Source: Siniperca chuatsi (lineage: Eukaryota > Chordata > Actinopteri > Centrarchiformes > Sinipercidae). Taken from it: 64,000 nucleotides of DNA. Both the position numbers and the translations under genes were made by a program. Below the pieces are notes generated by a model that saw only the letters and a program-made list of their open reading frames with translations, ran no database searches and was not told the origin of the DNA. Shown here one piece after another: positions 34,872-47,570 of the stretch. Position 1 is the first letter of the stretch; every line of letters begins with the position of its first letter. The stretch spans positions 6,471,322 to 6,535,321 of the forward strand of contig NC_058055.1 of assembly GCF_020085105.1 (NCBI RefSeq). Reading direction: 5' to 3'.

Positions 34872-37010
34872 GTAAGAGTTTTCGAAGAAGCTCAAATAGG
34901 ATCAAGTTGGTGGAGGCAGGGATAATAACGTGCATCACTGAAGAAGAACAAGCTCCCATCCCCTTCCTGGTTCATAAATACTGTATGGCTGTACTAAGGC
35001 GTTGTTTACGTTAGCTTCTTGTTCTGTTTGTGCTTCATATTCATCCCGTGGTTAGTGTATTAGAGAGAAAGAGGGAGACGCTGCACGGAGAACGGGTTTT
35101 TGCTGGGCAGCCTCTCCTCGCTTTGCAGATGGTGGTGTTTTATAACTCGTCGATTTCCGATGCTACGCTGTGGCCAGCTGCTGTGTCTTTATGTCCCCCG
35201 GTCCTAGCTGCGGGGCATTTAATACCCCCGTCAGTCTTCTAATATTGTTGCCATTTATGTGTGTGTGGTTAAAGCCGCCTCCACTCCACTCCAGTTTACA
35301 CACCGTGTTCATTTGCGGGATTACCCAGCGTTTTAAGGCTGACAAACACAGTAGTACATTTATTTATGCATGTTAGATGTGTGAAATAGGATTCTCTAAA
35401 AGAAGCCGAAATTTGAACTCGACAAAGGTGGTTAATTATTATGAGCTGGATAGTTTACTCATTTGCATTGAACACGTTATGAGTGATTGTGAATAGTGTG
35501 TGAATAGACAAAGAATGAAGAGTTACTTTACCCTGTTTTATTCTCAAGTGAATCCTTTAAAATCAGACTATACTATACACTCACTGTACGACTCACAGAA
35601 CATGAACATCTACATTGGTGATGATGATGTTCTATTTATAATTGAGGCAGTTGACAGGGTTCACTTGCTGTCATTTTATTAACAGTGTGTGAATCCTCTC
35701 ATCCAGCGCTGGTGGGCTACAGTGTCAGGTCTCTTGAGCTACCAAACTGTAAATTGTTCGTAAATATTTCCTGACACACAAAACTGTGTACTGAGGGAAT
35801 GGTGCTGTTTTTTTTTTACAGCTTCTGGTTAAGTTGAAACTTTGATCTGTGCAGAAAGAGAAAGAGCACATCTTATAGGGATTTGTTTAGTTTTTTAAAG
35901 ATAAAACATAGATCACATTTTAATTGAGCTTACTTAATTTAACTCCTTTCCTGTAGCGGCTTTTGCAATCTTTCTAGGCTATGTAAGATCCCTTGGACAT
36001 CCCAAGGTAAATTTCAAAACAAATGTATAAGGAAATATAATATTTTATTTGAATATTACAGAAATGGTGATGTAGAAGATTAAATTTCATTAGAATTCAT
36101 AATACACAGTAAATCTCCACAGTAAAGTGTTTTATTTATTTTCAATAGAGAGGACCTCAGTGCTTGTGACTAGCTCTCACCTGTCTCCTTATACATGGAA
36201 TATTATATTGTAACACAAAATATTGATACTAGAGCTGAAATGATTAGTCGATTAATCCATTCGTTGATTTGCAGAAAATGAATCGGCAGCTGTACAGTTT
36301 TATATCATTATAAATGAAAATCTTTTTGGATTTGGGACTGTTGGTCGGACAAAACAAGCTATTTGAAGACTGGGTTTTGGGAAATTTTTCGTTATTTTCT
36401 GCCAATTTATTAACCGAAGGATTCATTGATTGAGAAAATAACCAGCGGATTCATTGCTAATGACAATACTAATTAGTTGCATCCCTAACTGATGACAAAA
36501 ACTCACAATCCATCACGCTGCTTGCTGCAAATCACATTGCGACATACAGCTGTGTGACAAAACTCACAAATGCCTACTCCGGTCCATGCCGACACAGCAA
36601 ATGACTGTTTGGCTCAGTCTTTATGAACAGCCCATGAATCAGTAATCAGTGCTCAGTTCGTGACATGCTGCTCGGTTAAAAAGGACAAGTCAGCAGGAGC
36701 TGTGGGAGTGACAGGACATTGACAGTGCTGACCAAATACTCAGCTGCATGGGACTTGAGCACCACTGTGCTGGTCTGGCCAAACTAAAATACCGAGTGTA
36801 TCTTGGAAAGCAGTCTTCCATTTTGTCACTGCGCTGCTGTTGGCGAGATAAGCCCAGGTGAGGTAAGAGGCTGATAGAGGGATTAGCTTGCATTAGGATG
36901 TGGCTGCTCATGGAGGTGTGAGAGAAATGTCAGTCACTCTGTCTGTCTCTCAGCCTCTTTCTCCACAAAGCATCTGTCTCCTGCCTGCTCTACATTCACA
37001 TTGTTCCTAG
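34872..37010. other. Non-coding stretch, possible first intron
   Basis: A+T-rich, with one MITE (36231-36488) and a pyrimidine-rich tract just before 37010. No coding exon was recognised. Confidence 0.4.
36231..36488. mobile_element. 'AGAGCTG..ATTAGTCGATTAAT' hAT-like MITE
   Basis: Left end AGAGCTGAAATGATTAGTC and inverted right end GTTAGGGATGCAACTAATTAG are related to the termini of 56835-57166. The flanks do not give a clean duplication, so this copy is older. Confidence 0.65.
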
Positions 37011-37277
37011 ATGAGCAGTGATACCCTCCCCACTACCACCACCACCTCCACCACCACCACTCTGCAGCATCTCAGTGGTTCTCCTCGCTTTCCCTCCTCG
37101 CCACATGCAGCCTTTGCCTCCCTGCGCTCTCCTCTCCTCTCATCCCTCTGGCAGACACACACTGCTCCTCCTCCTGTCCTACTTCCTTCTTCTTCAGCTC
37201 TCCTGAAGGGTGAAGCCTCGAGGGGGGAGAGAGAGGGGGGCAGTTCAACGGGTGGCGGAGGAAGGATGGAAAGGTAG
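37011..37277 (+). other. Possible exon or chance frame (88 codons, Thr/Ser/Pro-rich)
   Basis: ATG at 37011 directly follows a good acceptor (pyrimidine tract, TTCCTAG). The frame starts MSSDTLPTTTTTS, with a (CCA)n run as its Thr tract, is rich in Ser and Pro, and ends at TAG 37275-37277. A weak donor AAG|GTAGTT lies just before the stop. I recognise no family. It could be the first coding exon of the gene whose 5' exon may lie at 34.5 kb, but low complexity and a long frame on the opposite strand make chance equally likely. Confidence 0.2.
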
Positions 37278-38403
37278 TTTTTATCAGGCTGAAGTGTTTC
37301 CGGCAAGTACCATTTACCAAGTGTCAAAGCACAATAGCCTGATCTCATCTCACGGTGTGGTCTGATAGTGTTATATTATAGTGTATATATGATAGTATTA
37401 TGGTCTGTGAATTGCTGCATTGTTAGAGCACAGCAGGGGTGTCTGTGCTTATTCAAACAAAGCCATGCCAAATAGATTCGGATTTGCACGAAACAGCAAA
37501 CTCAGTCTGAAACATTACTTTCTGATTCTCCTTGAAACTGCGCTTCAGTTGGCGGGGTGAGGACTGCAGCGTAGCTGGGCGGTATGATTTCACTGTAGGT
37601 GGTAATTCCTTTATGTTTTATTTAAAAGGCTTGTCAGTCTGTGTTCCTGTCTCAAATCCAAATCCACTGAGGGAGTACTTCTAGCTGAAGAGTTGAGTTT
37701 TACTGCTGTATCATTTGGGTAGAGTGGATGTGAAGCACCCTTTAAAGGAAGTTGTGTTTTATTTTGGCTGTTTTTTAAGCAAACCTGCCACAGTGATCAG
37801 AGTAGGAGATTGAAGACTTTGCACCACCAATGGGAAATTAGACCCCCTCAACATTTATTACAAAGTTATTTGAGACATTTCATACTAAAAAGAAGCTTAA
37901 ATTTGTCAAAAGAAATTACACCGTATTACTTTTTGTTCTGTCAGTTGTTTCTGCACTGTCAGTAAAATCTTTAAATTGATTTGTTGTTGTTATTTTTTTA
38001 CCCTTTTTGTTACACTGTATTTTTCCTCATTATTTAGTCGCAGTGTGTTCATGCTTGATGGTTGGCTGTAAAAGATCTCTTACAGATACATGAACAAAGC
38101 AAATAAGTATGTCTTATTAACAAACTGAATTCCTGCTAGTATCCCTCTAAAACAAAATGAACAAATACCAATATACAGAAAATCAAATAAAACATGACTA
38201 TAGACAGGCATGGCTTTTACAACAAGGCTACATTAAGAAAGTAAACATCAGATAATAATAGATTAAAAAATTGGGTGGAGGAAGGTTGATTTTGAGATCA
38301 CTTAATTTATTCCAATCACTTTGTTAAACTACAGTAGATGCACACTTTTTAAAATAAATTTTATACATTTTTATAAATCTTTCACGTTTTCACTTACTAT
38401 AGC
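37278..38403. other. Non-coding stretch
   Basis: A+T-rich sequence; no gene, repeat end or structured motif was recognised. Confidence 0.4.
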
Positions 38404-38640
38404 TTAAAGGATAGGTTCACCATTTTCCAAGTCTGTTAAAACAATAGTCAGGTGCCCACATGAACACTGAAACAGGTTTTGCTTGCTGTAATCATCCCTC
38501 CTGTTCATACTGGCCATTAAGAGATCCCTTCCTATAGGGGACAAAATCCACAATCCACAAATCTGTGTAAAAATGAATTCCAAAGTTTATCTGAAGTTAA
38601 TACGAGGCTATATTATATTACAGTAGCTTCAGATAACTTT
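38404..38640. repeat. TTAA MITE copy, one end intact
   Basis: TTAAAGGATAGGTTCACC matches the terminus of 31146-31329; 'GTCAGGTGCCCACATGAACA' and 'CTGGCCATTAAGAGATCCC' follow. The far end is not clear, so the boundary is approximate. Orientation is opposite to the copy at 11358. Confidence 0.7.
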
Positions 38641-40551
38641 GCAATACATTTTTGCTCAAAAGTTAGGAAGTTAATATACAATTTCACCTCCTGTAACCTC
38701 CAACCATATTGTACTTGAAGAATTAGGCTATTAGCAGCTGCCATAAGACCCTGGACTGATATAGATCGACACCCGGCACACTCTACACTGGCTGTGGTCC
38801 TTGAGAGCCTGTTATGAGCTATGTGCTGTTGTTGTGGGGTGTTGTTGCCATCATCAGAACCTGCAGCAGCCCACTAACAGGAAGAATGCAGCACCTTCCT
38901 CTCTTCCATTAAGGCTACCTGAGATGAATTAGCCCCGTAAGAAAATCCCCCACCCCTCTGGCTTTGCAGCGGGGCCTGCTCTACAGCACTCAGGCTGACA
39001 AAATAGCACGCCACTCTTCCCATGTTAGAGTGCATCCATTTTTAATCCTCCCTTGAGTACACACAAACAGACACACACAAACAGGTACTCTCTCTCTCTC
39101 TGGCTGATTCTTTTTGGAGTTTGCTTTTGATGTTTTATCCCATTTCTCACAATCTCGCAGTAGAGCACATGTATCATCATGTGTGGGTTTTTGTTTTTTT
39201 GGATTTCCAATGCTTGGTGAAGCAGTACTCAACTCACTATGGGAGACTGTATTATTTGTGTTCCATTCTGCATCTCTGTAACTCTAAGATAGCTCACACT
39301 GCATCCACTGTACCTTGTAAACAAGAAGTACAATGTTGCCATTGATTCAGTGACTTAGCTGTGGGCTACAACTTGAGCCCTGTATCTATATCTGTACCTA
39401 AATCTGTTTACATTTTGGCAATTTTGGCACCATTGAAAGTATGCTGAATTAGCTCCTGTTTGCAATGTACCCATGGATGTACAGACAACTATTACTGGAT
39501 TACTTTGATACTGAAGAAAACTTAAAAATGTGATGATACTCAGGCAAGTTCTGCAGCTATAAGGGATTTCTATGCGGATTTATGGATGATTATACACAGT
39601 GGACATCATCATCATCATAATGATATCCACGGTATTCACTCAGAGAAGGAGTGCCATTTTTGAGGCAAATTGTGACAAACAGGCGCTAAGGGTTTTAAAG
39701 GACTTTAATTGCCTCTGAGCTTTGTGTCACAGCTGCTGCTGCTGCTGCAAGTGCTGACCACGATGGCGAGCGTGCCAAATCAGTGGACCAAACTACAATA
39801 ACTAACTTCCAGTTGTTTTTAGAAAACTGGCGTGCACCTGTCCCCTTTGCCACACATCTCTCCCTCAGCGCCTCCTTTCAACTCTCCCGCGCCACCCTTG
39901 GGAGGTGCATCTCACCGTTTGAAAACCACTGCTACAGAGTATGACTCATCTTGATAACCAAATCAGACTGTAAATGTCTCATATGGGGATAAAGGCGCCA
40001 AGATTAGCCTCAGCTCATCTGTTTAGAGCCCTTACTCCTCTCATGTGCTCTTGAAATCACACTTGACATTCAGAGGTGATTAAGTTTTTCTTTTGATAGT
40101 TTGGATTTGGATTCTGTATGTCTGTAATGTAACTCTAGGTTCGAGGTCAGGCTCCCGCTGACAGTATTTAAGCAACTTGGAAGATCAAGAGAATGCCTGC
40201 TTCATCTCCTGATCAAAGGGATCTTAGCCCCAGATTCATCCTCATCAAGAAGCAGAAAAACATTAGATAAAATTTAGATCAAGGACCACAAACTGAATAA
40301 TTCAACCCAACTTTTTTTGTGGGGTTGGGGGCTGTTTCTAATGAACTTTGTCCTTTATAGCTGATAATTGTTAAATAAGAGAATGTTTTATTCATTTGTT
40401 TCCTCAGATCTATTATTACTAAATTAAATATTAGCCTTATTATCCATTAAAATCAGTGCATTCTTTTCAGCCAGACTGTACAGATGTGTTGTCTATTAGA
40501 TGTGGAGTCTGCGTGCACATGTGTGTGCATGTCGGTGTGTGTGTGTGAGAG

Positions 40552-40554
<3 letters not shown>
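38641..40554. other. Non-coding stretch
   Basis: No exon recognised. A short (GCT)n run lies near 39732-39748. The remainder is unique-looking, A+T-rich DNA. Confidence 0.4.

Positions 40555-40590
<36 letters not shown>
40555..40590. repeat. (GT)n microsatellite
   Basis: About 18 uninterrupted GT units, preceded by shorter imperfect GT runs from 40520. Confidence 0.95.
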
Positions 40591-40593
<3 letters not shown>

Positions 40594-41365
40594 GGCAAGA
40601 GATGTGTGATAAAACAGGCACATGAAACTGCATTATTGAAGTCAATACAGTCATGAGAAATGGCTGCGCTCTTTTTGAGTCGGGCCCATTTGAAGCTGTC
40701 ACATAGTTACTGCTCAAAGGGCACTGTTTGACTGCTTGTTAGCCATCTTTGGCTCTGTGTGTGTGTCCTCTGTGTGTGTTTGTGTGTGTGTGGTACTGTC
40801 CCCTAGGGATCCCCTTCCTCTATCCCACTGACTTCAGAGCTGCTTTGAAGTTCTTCCTCAGAGGAGAGGTGAAGGGGAGGGAAGAGGGGGTCGGGGACTG
40901 AGACAAAGAGGGGTGGGGGGAGGGAAAACAGTGAAAATGCTTCATTTTTATTCCTGCACTCACTCTGCTCATCGCTGAGCTATTTCCCTCATAATTGGAG
41001 AATGATGTCATAGGCTGCATGGTGTTTTTTGTATGACAAACTGTAGCTGCATTTTTGAGTGAGTACAAAAGCACAGGAGAACTCAGAGAGAGAGCGGTCG
41101 ATGCCAGGAGAGCGCTGTGTTAGGAATTTACAGCATATTAGGGTGGTCATGTAGCTGCTCTCGGTCAGCTCATGAATAATGGAGGGGATCAGTGTCTAGT
41201 TCCATCAGGTGATCCCGGTGTACTTTTCAGGAGCGCTGTGTGTGTTTACGTGTGTGTGGGTGTGAGGGTGAGAAGAATAGAGATAGGCGCAATGAGAGCA
41301 GCTGCTGCGGCCAACACACCCTCAACACAAAACCATCTGCCGTGCGGACTCCAGAGAACTACTAC

Positions 41366-41367
<2 letters not shown>

Positions 41368-41402
<35 letters not shown>
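41368..41402. repeat. (AC)n microsatellite
   Basis: About 17 AC units. The small open frames reading through it (runs of Thr-His) are artefacts. Confidence 0.95.
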
Positions 41403-41404
<2 letters not shown>

Positions 41405-41454
41405 CATACCCTATTCTCTCTTTAGCAAACAAACACTGCACATACAGACAGATC

Positions 41455-41475
41455 TGTCTATCTATCTATCTATCT
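41455..41475. repeat. (TCTA)n microsatellite
   Basis: About four to five TCTA units, about 50 bases after the AC run. Confidence 0.9.
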
Positions 41476-43984
41476 GCAGTTTTTACACTCAAAGACATAT
41501 AGAAAATATATAGAAAAATATGTTTCATATTTTTTTTCTGTGTAATTAGGACTGTGTAAAATAAATAATTGAATTTGAACTACTTAGAAATAGCAGCACA
41601 ATATTTTTACATGGGAGAACAGCGCTCCCAGTTTTGCAATTATGTGGAAGAAAATTATATATAAGCTAATTAACCTTCTGTGTGTAAACCATCGAAATTA
41701 ATGACTGAACTATGTTTCAGTTTGGAAGTTTGCTTTATCCAAAATCCACTAAAGACATGAAATTTAAATTAGCAGCCTAAAGCCAAACTTGAGCTCTTTA
41801 GCTGTGCCGCGAGAGATTTACTCACAAACACAATCACCAAACACACATAAATGCTTTATTGATGATGGTGCTTTATTGCACACACATATGCTGTGACGGC
41901 AGGTGTTTGTTGTGCAGGAAATGACTGTTTTTGTTCCTTAGTATTCCTCAGAAAGCCTCCTGAATCCTATTGCGGTGATAGATACTGTAGATAAAGCAAA
42001 AGAGTGAGTGGGAGCTCTCGGCAGCCCATCCAGAGCTGTCATAATCCTGAGTGGGTGAGGTGGTGGAGAGGATCGGGCAAAGATAAGATGATGACTCAGG
42101 GAGCAACTCTCACATGAGGAAATGAGACAAAGCCTCAATAATGGCTTGTTTGGTGAATTACTAACCTCTTAATAACATTTATTTGGATCACGTACAGTCT
42201 TTTGAATAAACAGCATTTTAATTACTCTGGATAAACAGTATTGTTAGTGGGTGTGTGAGTGACAGTGGTTCATCGTGAGTGAAACCAGCAGACAAAATGT
42301 CATCAGTGCTGAGCTGCGTGGCAGAATTCCATTTATTTACCCCAGAGAGATGGGAAAAAGGCCAAGGACGCAGAGGAATATAAGCAGGAAAAGGTGGTGC
42401 TGTGAGCAAAAACTGTGCTGAAAAGAAAAAAAGATGAATGCAGGCTCTGACCTTTTCCATCGTTTTTTTGCAGAGCATACTGGGAATTCATATCAGCCTT
42501 GCCTGCTGCAGTCCTCAAACTGCCTTCCCCTATTTAGAGCAGGCCAGACCTAAAATAACAGTTTGTTCCCTTTATCCTCGGCTCAGAGCCGGCGTACTGG
42601 CGGATGCGTCTAGCAGATTGACCTCAGTGTAAAATCTATTCCTGCGCTTGGGTTTAAGTTACACTGTTATTTCCGTCTTTGTGTGTTGTCAGAATGGTGT
42701 GTGTTCAATTCACTCCCCCCTGTCAGAGAGAGTCATACAGCTGTTATGGGGGAGGGGTGAATCAATCATGCTCTCTTTCTATGATTAGGTAAAATTGTGT
42801 GTATGTGTGTGCATGTGGTGGTTGAGGAATGTCTCTCTCTACAACTCAGTGTACTTATGGCTGTGTGTGTGTCTGGCTGACTGAATGGTCATCCATCTGA
42901 ATCCTTCATAGTCAGGTTGTTAGGATTGTGAGCATTATGTCCAAATGGCTCTTGGTAAATAATAAATAACGTGTTTAACAGAAAGACCTGAGTACCAGCG
43001 CGTGTATCATTCACTTCTCCAGCAGCTTGAGATTTACTTTACTCTTAGATTGCTCTCATAACTTGGATTACTGGCCACTTAACACCACCTGGACGCTATA
43101 TTTTAGGAATAACAAGTGATGTTCAGACACATTGAAACATGTGCAAATACATAAATGTTAACAATAGTTAATGTGACAAGAACAGTGGCAGTCATGTGGG
43201 GATTACACTGCAACCCAATCTGAAAATGTAAACAATATTACAACACAAAAATCAAGTAAAAAGTGGAAAAGTGGTCGTATGTTTATGGTTATGCTGTCAA
43301 GATTTAGTATTAGTTTGCCCGTGGAGAGTGAAATCAAAGTACAAGGGTTGAGGACGGGATTACTAACCAGAGCCCGTTTCAGATTTCTAAGAATTCCACT
43401 TACAAGAATGCTCCAAAGAGACAATGTAGGAGTAAAAGTTATTTGCTGAGTATAAGGAATAAGACACATTTATCAAGCAAATTACTCCTACAGCAAAGTG
43501 TAAAAGTAATATTTAAGAGCAACTCTCAAATGATCACATTATTAAATATATGTGAACTGAGCAGGAATAGCCAGTCAGCGAAAATAATTCAGCCCACATC
43601 TGCCCCATTGTTCAGTCATTAAAAAATCTTACATTTTGCTCAGTGATGTGTTTTTTCTGAAAACATTTTTTTTATTAATTTTGTGTGAAATCCTTAACAT
43701 CTCCAATTGGAATTAACATGTGAAACTAACAACAATCTAATATATTTATAATAAATACTAAGATATAAATGAATGATGAAATAATAGGAAATTGGTTTAA
43801 ATGGAAACAAAAAGAAAACTGGAGCTGATGTACGAGGTACATCAGAAATTTAGTATCACATTGACAAGTGCAGACAATGAAGATGTGCAGAAAGTGATTG
43901 CAAACAAAATCAATGCAGCTTTAGTCATGTTGTTTGCAGATAAAACGGTGTAGTCCCTCATTCTTGTGTTCATTCATGTTCTAT
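41476..43984. other. Non-coding stretch
   Basis: No exon or repeat family recognised. A (GT)-rich patch lies near 42797-42820. Confidence 0.4.
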
Positions 43985-44631
43985 CGTAGAAAAGGTTTCA
44001 GTCATAGTCATCTGGACACTGTTTTCAGAATCAAGACATTTCGGCTCCCATCCGGAAGTCATTCTCAATTGTGAAAAAATGGGACGGGAACTAGAAATTT
44101 AAGCTACTCTGTGTTACATAAGCCCTGCCCTCAGGAAGGAATCTGCCTGAGTATCTGTTAATAGCTAGTTTCACCTGAAACTGACCTAATAATTCCCAAG
44201 ATGGCCCAGTAATCAGTAATCAGGCCTATTGTTTTCTGGCTGCATCTACCTCATCACTGTTAAGTACCTGATTAGCATATGATTGGCGTGACCAAGGTGC
44301 TAATACACTGTGATAGACTTTGGGCAGATTGAATCTCAGACCACCTTTTCTGTTCAAAGAGGGGTTCTCTTTTTTCACAAAAATGGCTTCCTTGACACCC
44401 CGTTCAAACCAACTCTTCTCTCTACTCTACTTGGTTTGTAGCTTTTAGATGCAAATGCACGGCGCTCTGTAATCCTGAGTTAGCGTGTCGTCTGTGCTGA
44501 TAAAGTCTTTTGTGAAGTGGCTGTTTGGTCTCGCCTATGTACCGTTCTTTGCAGTTTTCCTCACTGTACTGAATGGAGCAGACTACATTACACAAAAACA
44601 GAGCAATGTAGTCGGTGAAGATGGTGAACAT
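43985..44631 (-). mobile_element. Penelope-like retroelement remnant with GIY-YIG end, broken
   Basis: On the - strand the translation holds RYIGETKQPLHKRLYQHRR followed by HLHLKATNQVE, the GIY-YIG nuclease end of Penelope-like elements (the family motif 'YIGET...L..RL..H'). A stop and a frameshift then separate it from SWFERGVKEAIFVKKENPSL, the usual next segment. Downstream (plus 43985-44090) is the typical 3' part with GATTCTGAAAACAGTGTCC. The reverse transcriptase part is missing. A dead 5'-truncated copy. Confidence 0.8.
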
Positions 44632-44639
44632 TATATCAT

Positions 44640-44715
44640 TGTAAACATGTTAGCATGCTCAAGTTAGCATGTAGCTCACTGCTGTGCCTAAGTATGGCCT
44701 CACAGAGCTGCTTTT
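44640..44715 (+). repeat. Repeat family A tail fragment
   Basis: 'ACATGTTAGCATGCTCAAG' and 'GCTGTGCCTAAGTATGGCCT' match the 3' tail of family A. It abuts the Penelope remnant. Confidence 0.7.
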
Positions 44716-46090
44716 ATCTTTCACTTATTTCCAAAATGTTATTTTTAGCAGTTTGATAAATACAGGCATCAGCTTATATGCACACTTTCACTGAGCTTTT
44801 GATAAATTGATATTGTGACAGTTTCTGATGCTATATTATATTGTTCAAACAACTGTAGTTTCTGTGTTTTAACACATGCTTGATTGGGTTGTTTTTCCAA
44901 AAGCACCAGTCAGTTCCTCTAAATAACGAGGCGTCCCACTGTGTGCGGATATTCATATAATACGCCAACTGATTTTACTACCAACGTTCTTACAAACACA
45001 AATTGGCAGCAGGCCTGTGTTAAACTGGGCAAAATAAGTCACTCGCAAAGAGAAAGCAGGGCAAAAATCTCTAGCAGAGAACATCCATTGTTTGTGAAAT
45101 CGCATCCATAACATGTACGTCTGTACAGGCAGACACTGAGAGAGCCTAACACGGCTGTACCCATCAAACAGCACGGTAGCCTGTGTGTATCTATGGTAAC
45201 TACTCTCTTCTGAGAGAGAGTTTACAGGTATATGGACATGGATAGTGGATAGTGAATTATTTAGAAGCTCTATCAGACAGTGTCTACCAGACACAGCTCC
45301 AGACTGTGAATTCAAACCCGATATTGGACTGCAAGGAGGGAGAGATATTAGGTGGCAGCCCCCACCGAGCCTTCTATCTCTTGCTTGACAGAACCTCTCA
45401 GTGGAAAATCCACAACCTATTTTTGAGATTAAGCAGTACGAACAGATCAGTGTAAAGTTGCATGCACTGTTTTGTTCTAAATGTTGTAAATAAGGTTATC
45501 ATACAAAAGCATGTAATTTGTAGCCAGTTCAATACAGAATTCGACATCATGGTTGAATGCTTTTATTCCAAGAACCTTTCAGCAGCACGACTGCAATGCA
45601 TGGACGTCTCACTGGGAAACTCTGACTTATATGTCTGCACACTGTCATGAAGGTTAGGTGTAAGGCTGTGTGTATTTAGGTGCAGTCTGGTTGGTGAGAG
45701 TAATGTCAGATGTGTTGTGGGTATTCTGCAGACATGTTAAAGTGTCTGTTCTGCTGAGTGGTACATTAGGCATGGTGGAGTAACATATTACTGCTGTCAA
45801 TAGAGGACATCCTCATAACATCTCATACTGTCACCTCCTTTTATGTCTCCAAACCTTTGTCACCACTTTGATCACGCAACCACAAGCAATTACTCAGACT
45901 TAATTGTATCCAATTTACAGAGTGAAAGCATTGGCAGCATGGGAGGCCTGTTCATTAAGACCTCTGAAAGGAAAATTAGCTGCCACCATCGGCAAGATTC
46001 TGTTCATATTACCTTTCAATACATTTTAACAGTGTCGGTATTGTGCATACATTTGATTTGGTTTGCAAAGAAAGCTGTGCCAGCAAATAC
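44716..46090. other. Non-coding stretch
   Basis: No coding exon or repeat family recognised. Confidence 0.35.
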
Positions 46091-46125
46091 CAGTGGTGGA
46101 AATGAACTGTTTCACTCAAGTACTA

Positions 46126-46465
46126 AAAGGTCCAGTGTGTATTATTTAGAAGCAGCTTTTGGCAGAAAAGGAATATAATATTTATATCATTAGTGTATAA
46201 TCACCTGAAAATAAAAATCTTTGTGTTTTCATTACCTTAGAATAAGCCGTTTGTATCTACAGAGGGAGTGGGTCCCCTTCCACAGAGGTTGCCATGTTGC
46301 ACTGCCATGTTTCTACAGTAGCCCAGAATGTTTTTTAGCGAGTTTCGCGGCCACAGTAGTTTCTCATACACGCTTGGAAGGGGAGGGTGAGGCAAGCAGT
46401 ATTCAAATGGTTGCAATCTGGAATTTCACCGCTAGATGCCACTAAATCCTACACACTGGACCTTT
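46126..46465. mobile_element. 340-bp MITE with 16-bp perfect inverted ends
   Basis: AAAGGTCCAGTGTGTA (46126-46141) and TACACACTGGACCTTT (46450-46465) are exact inverted copies. Flanks AAGTACTA and AAGTACAA form an 8-bp duplication with one mismatch, so hAT-type. It sits inside the host element at 46091-47570. Confidence 0.8.
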
Positions 46466-46576
46466 AAGTACAACAGGTACTTGTGCTTTACTTAAGTATT
46501 TCCTTTTTATACAATTTATTGTAATATTTTCTCAATTAAATTTAATGACACCTATAGTTACTAGTTACTTTACAGG

Positions 46577-46961
46577 TTAAAGGAGCTGTATGCGACATTC
46601 ACTGCCACTACGGCCAGATTCAATTGAGAAAAACAATAATTTTAGCTCTCAGATCATCGTAAAACACACTTCATTCAAACTGGACAGAAACAAAATAAAA
46701 CTCACCAAAACCGTCTTTGTTAGTCTTTCTACTGTTCCAACAATCACCAACTCTGGTTTGGTCAAAATAAACCCTTTATTCACCGCGTTAGATGAGAAAA
46801 GAAACAGCTGTTATATTGCTCTCCTCCATGCCACAGGACCAGTTTCACAGAGAGGAACTCACATGCACTAACATGCACGCGCGGCTGGACTGGCTGCCAA
46901 AACAAAGAATAGAGAAGCTTGAATGACAACAGATATGAAGGGAGTGTGATGTGACCTTTAA
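46577..46961. mobile_element. TTAA-type insert in the same host element
   Basis: Begins TTAAAGGAGCTGTATGCGAC and ends ATGTGACCTTTAA, with TTAA at both outer edges. Beyond each edge the host family resumes (TAGTTACTTTACAGG before, GATACATAAAAACATATGAT after), and the other host copy near 20209-20255 lacks the insert. The inner ends match poorly beyond TTAAAGG. Confidence 0.65.
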
Positions 46962-47570
46962 GATACATAAAAACATATGATAAGCTTATAAAATACAATG
47001 CATTGTGAAAGATTAACCCAGTTGTCTAGTTGGGACCTTTTTTCATGTTTCAGATGTCTGAGTTGTTAGCACTTCCACCACAGAGACATTTATCCTCTAA
47101 ACTTCTCACATGGTTTCATTTCAATAATTGTTCAAGTCCCAAAGAAGTCACATTGTCCAGTATTTCACAATAAGAACAAAGAAAAGTCAAAAAAATGAAA
47201 ACACATTTGTGTAGCAGAACTTTGTTTTTTCTTCGTTCCTCTCCCAATAATCATCTCACAATCATTCAATACCTGATTATTTACAAAGTAGTTAAAGCCA
47301 GCTCCACCTCAACCAACTACAACAGTAAAATGCTGCCTACGTATTGATGCATCAGTCGACACATGTCATATATAATAAATATATCAGTCACAGGAGCCAT
47401 CTTTCTGCAGAACAAGTGCTTTTACTTTTGATACTTTATGTACATTTTAATGATAATACTGCTATACTTTTTTATGCAGGACTTTTATTTGTAACAGAGT
47501 AGTTTTAGTTGTTAGTTGTTATGTTTGTACTTTAACGTAAGTAAAAGATTTAGATACTTCTTCAACCTCT

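Larger units (their letters stand above)
46091..47570 (+). mobile_element. 'CAGTGGTGG' hAT-like element carrying nested inserts
   Basis: Starts CAGTGGTGGAAATGAACTG and ends GATACTTCTTCAACCTCT, imperfect inverted ends of the same family as 20129-20507. Family sequence appears in pieces: 46091-46125, 46466-46576, 46962-47030 and about 47270-47570. The gaps are inserts at 46126-46465 and 46577-46961, and an unassigned block at about 47031-47270. Confidence 0.75.

Noticed and set aside
37007..37348. 113-codon - strand frame opposite the 37.0 kb candidate exon.
   Set aside because: Low-complexity Val/Glu/Arg content from the (CCA)n and GA-rich tracts; no splice support.
40496..40717. Frame with Thr-His repeats on the - strand (also one at 41172-41513 on the + strand).
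   Set aside because: Products of translating the GT/AC microsatellites.
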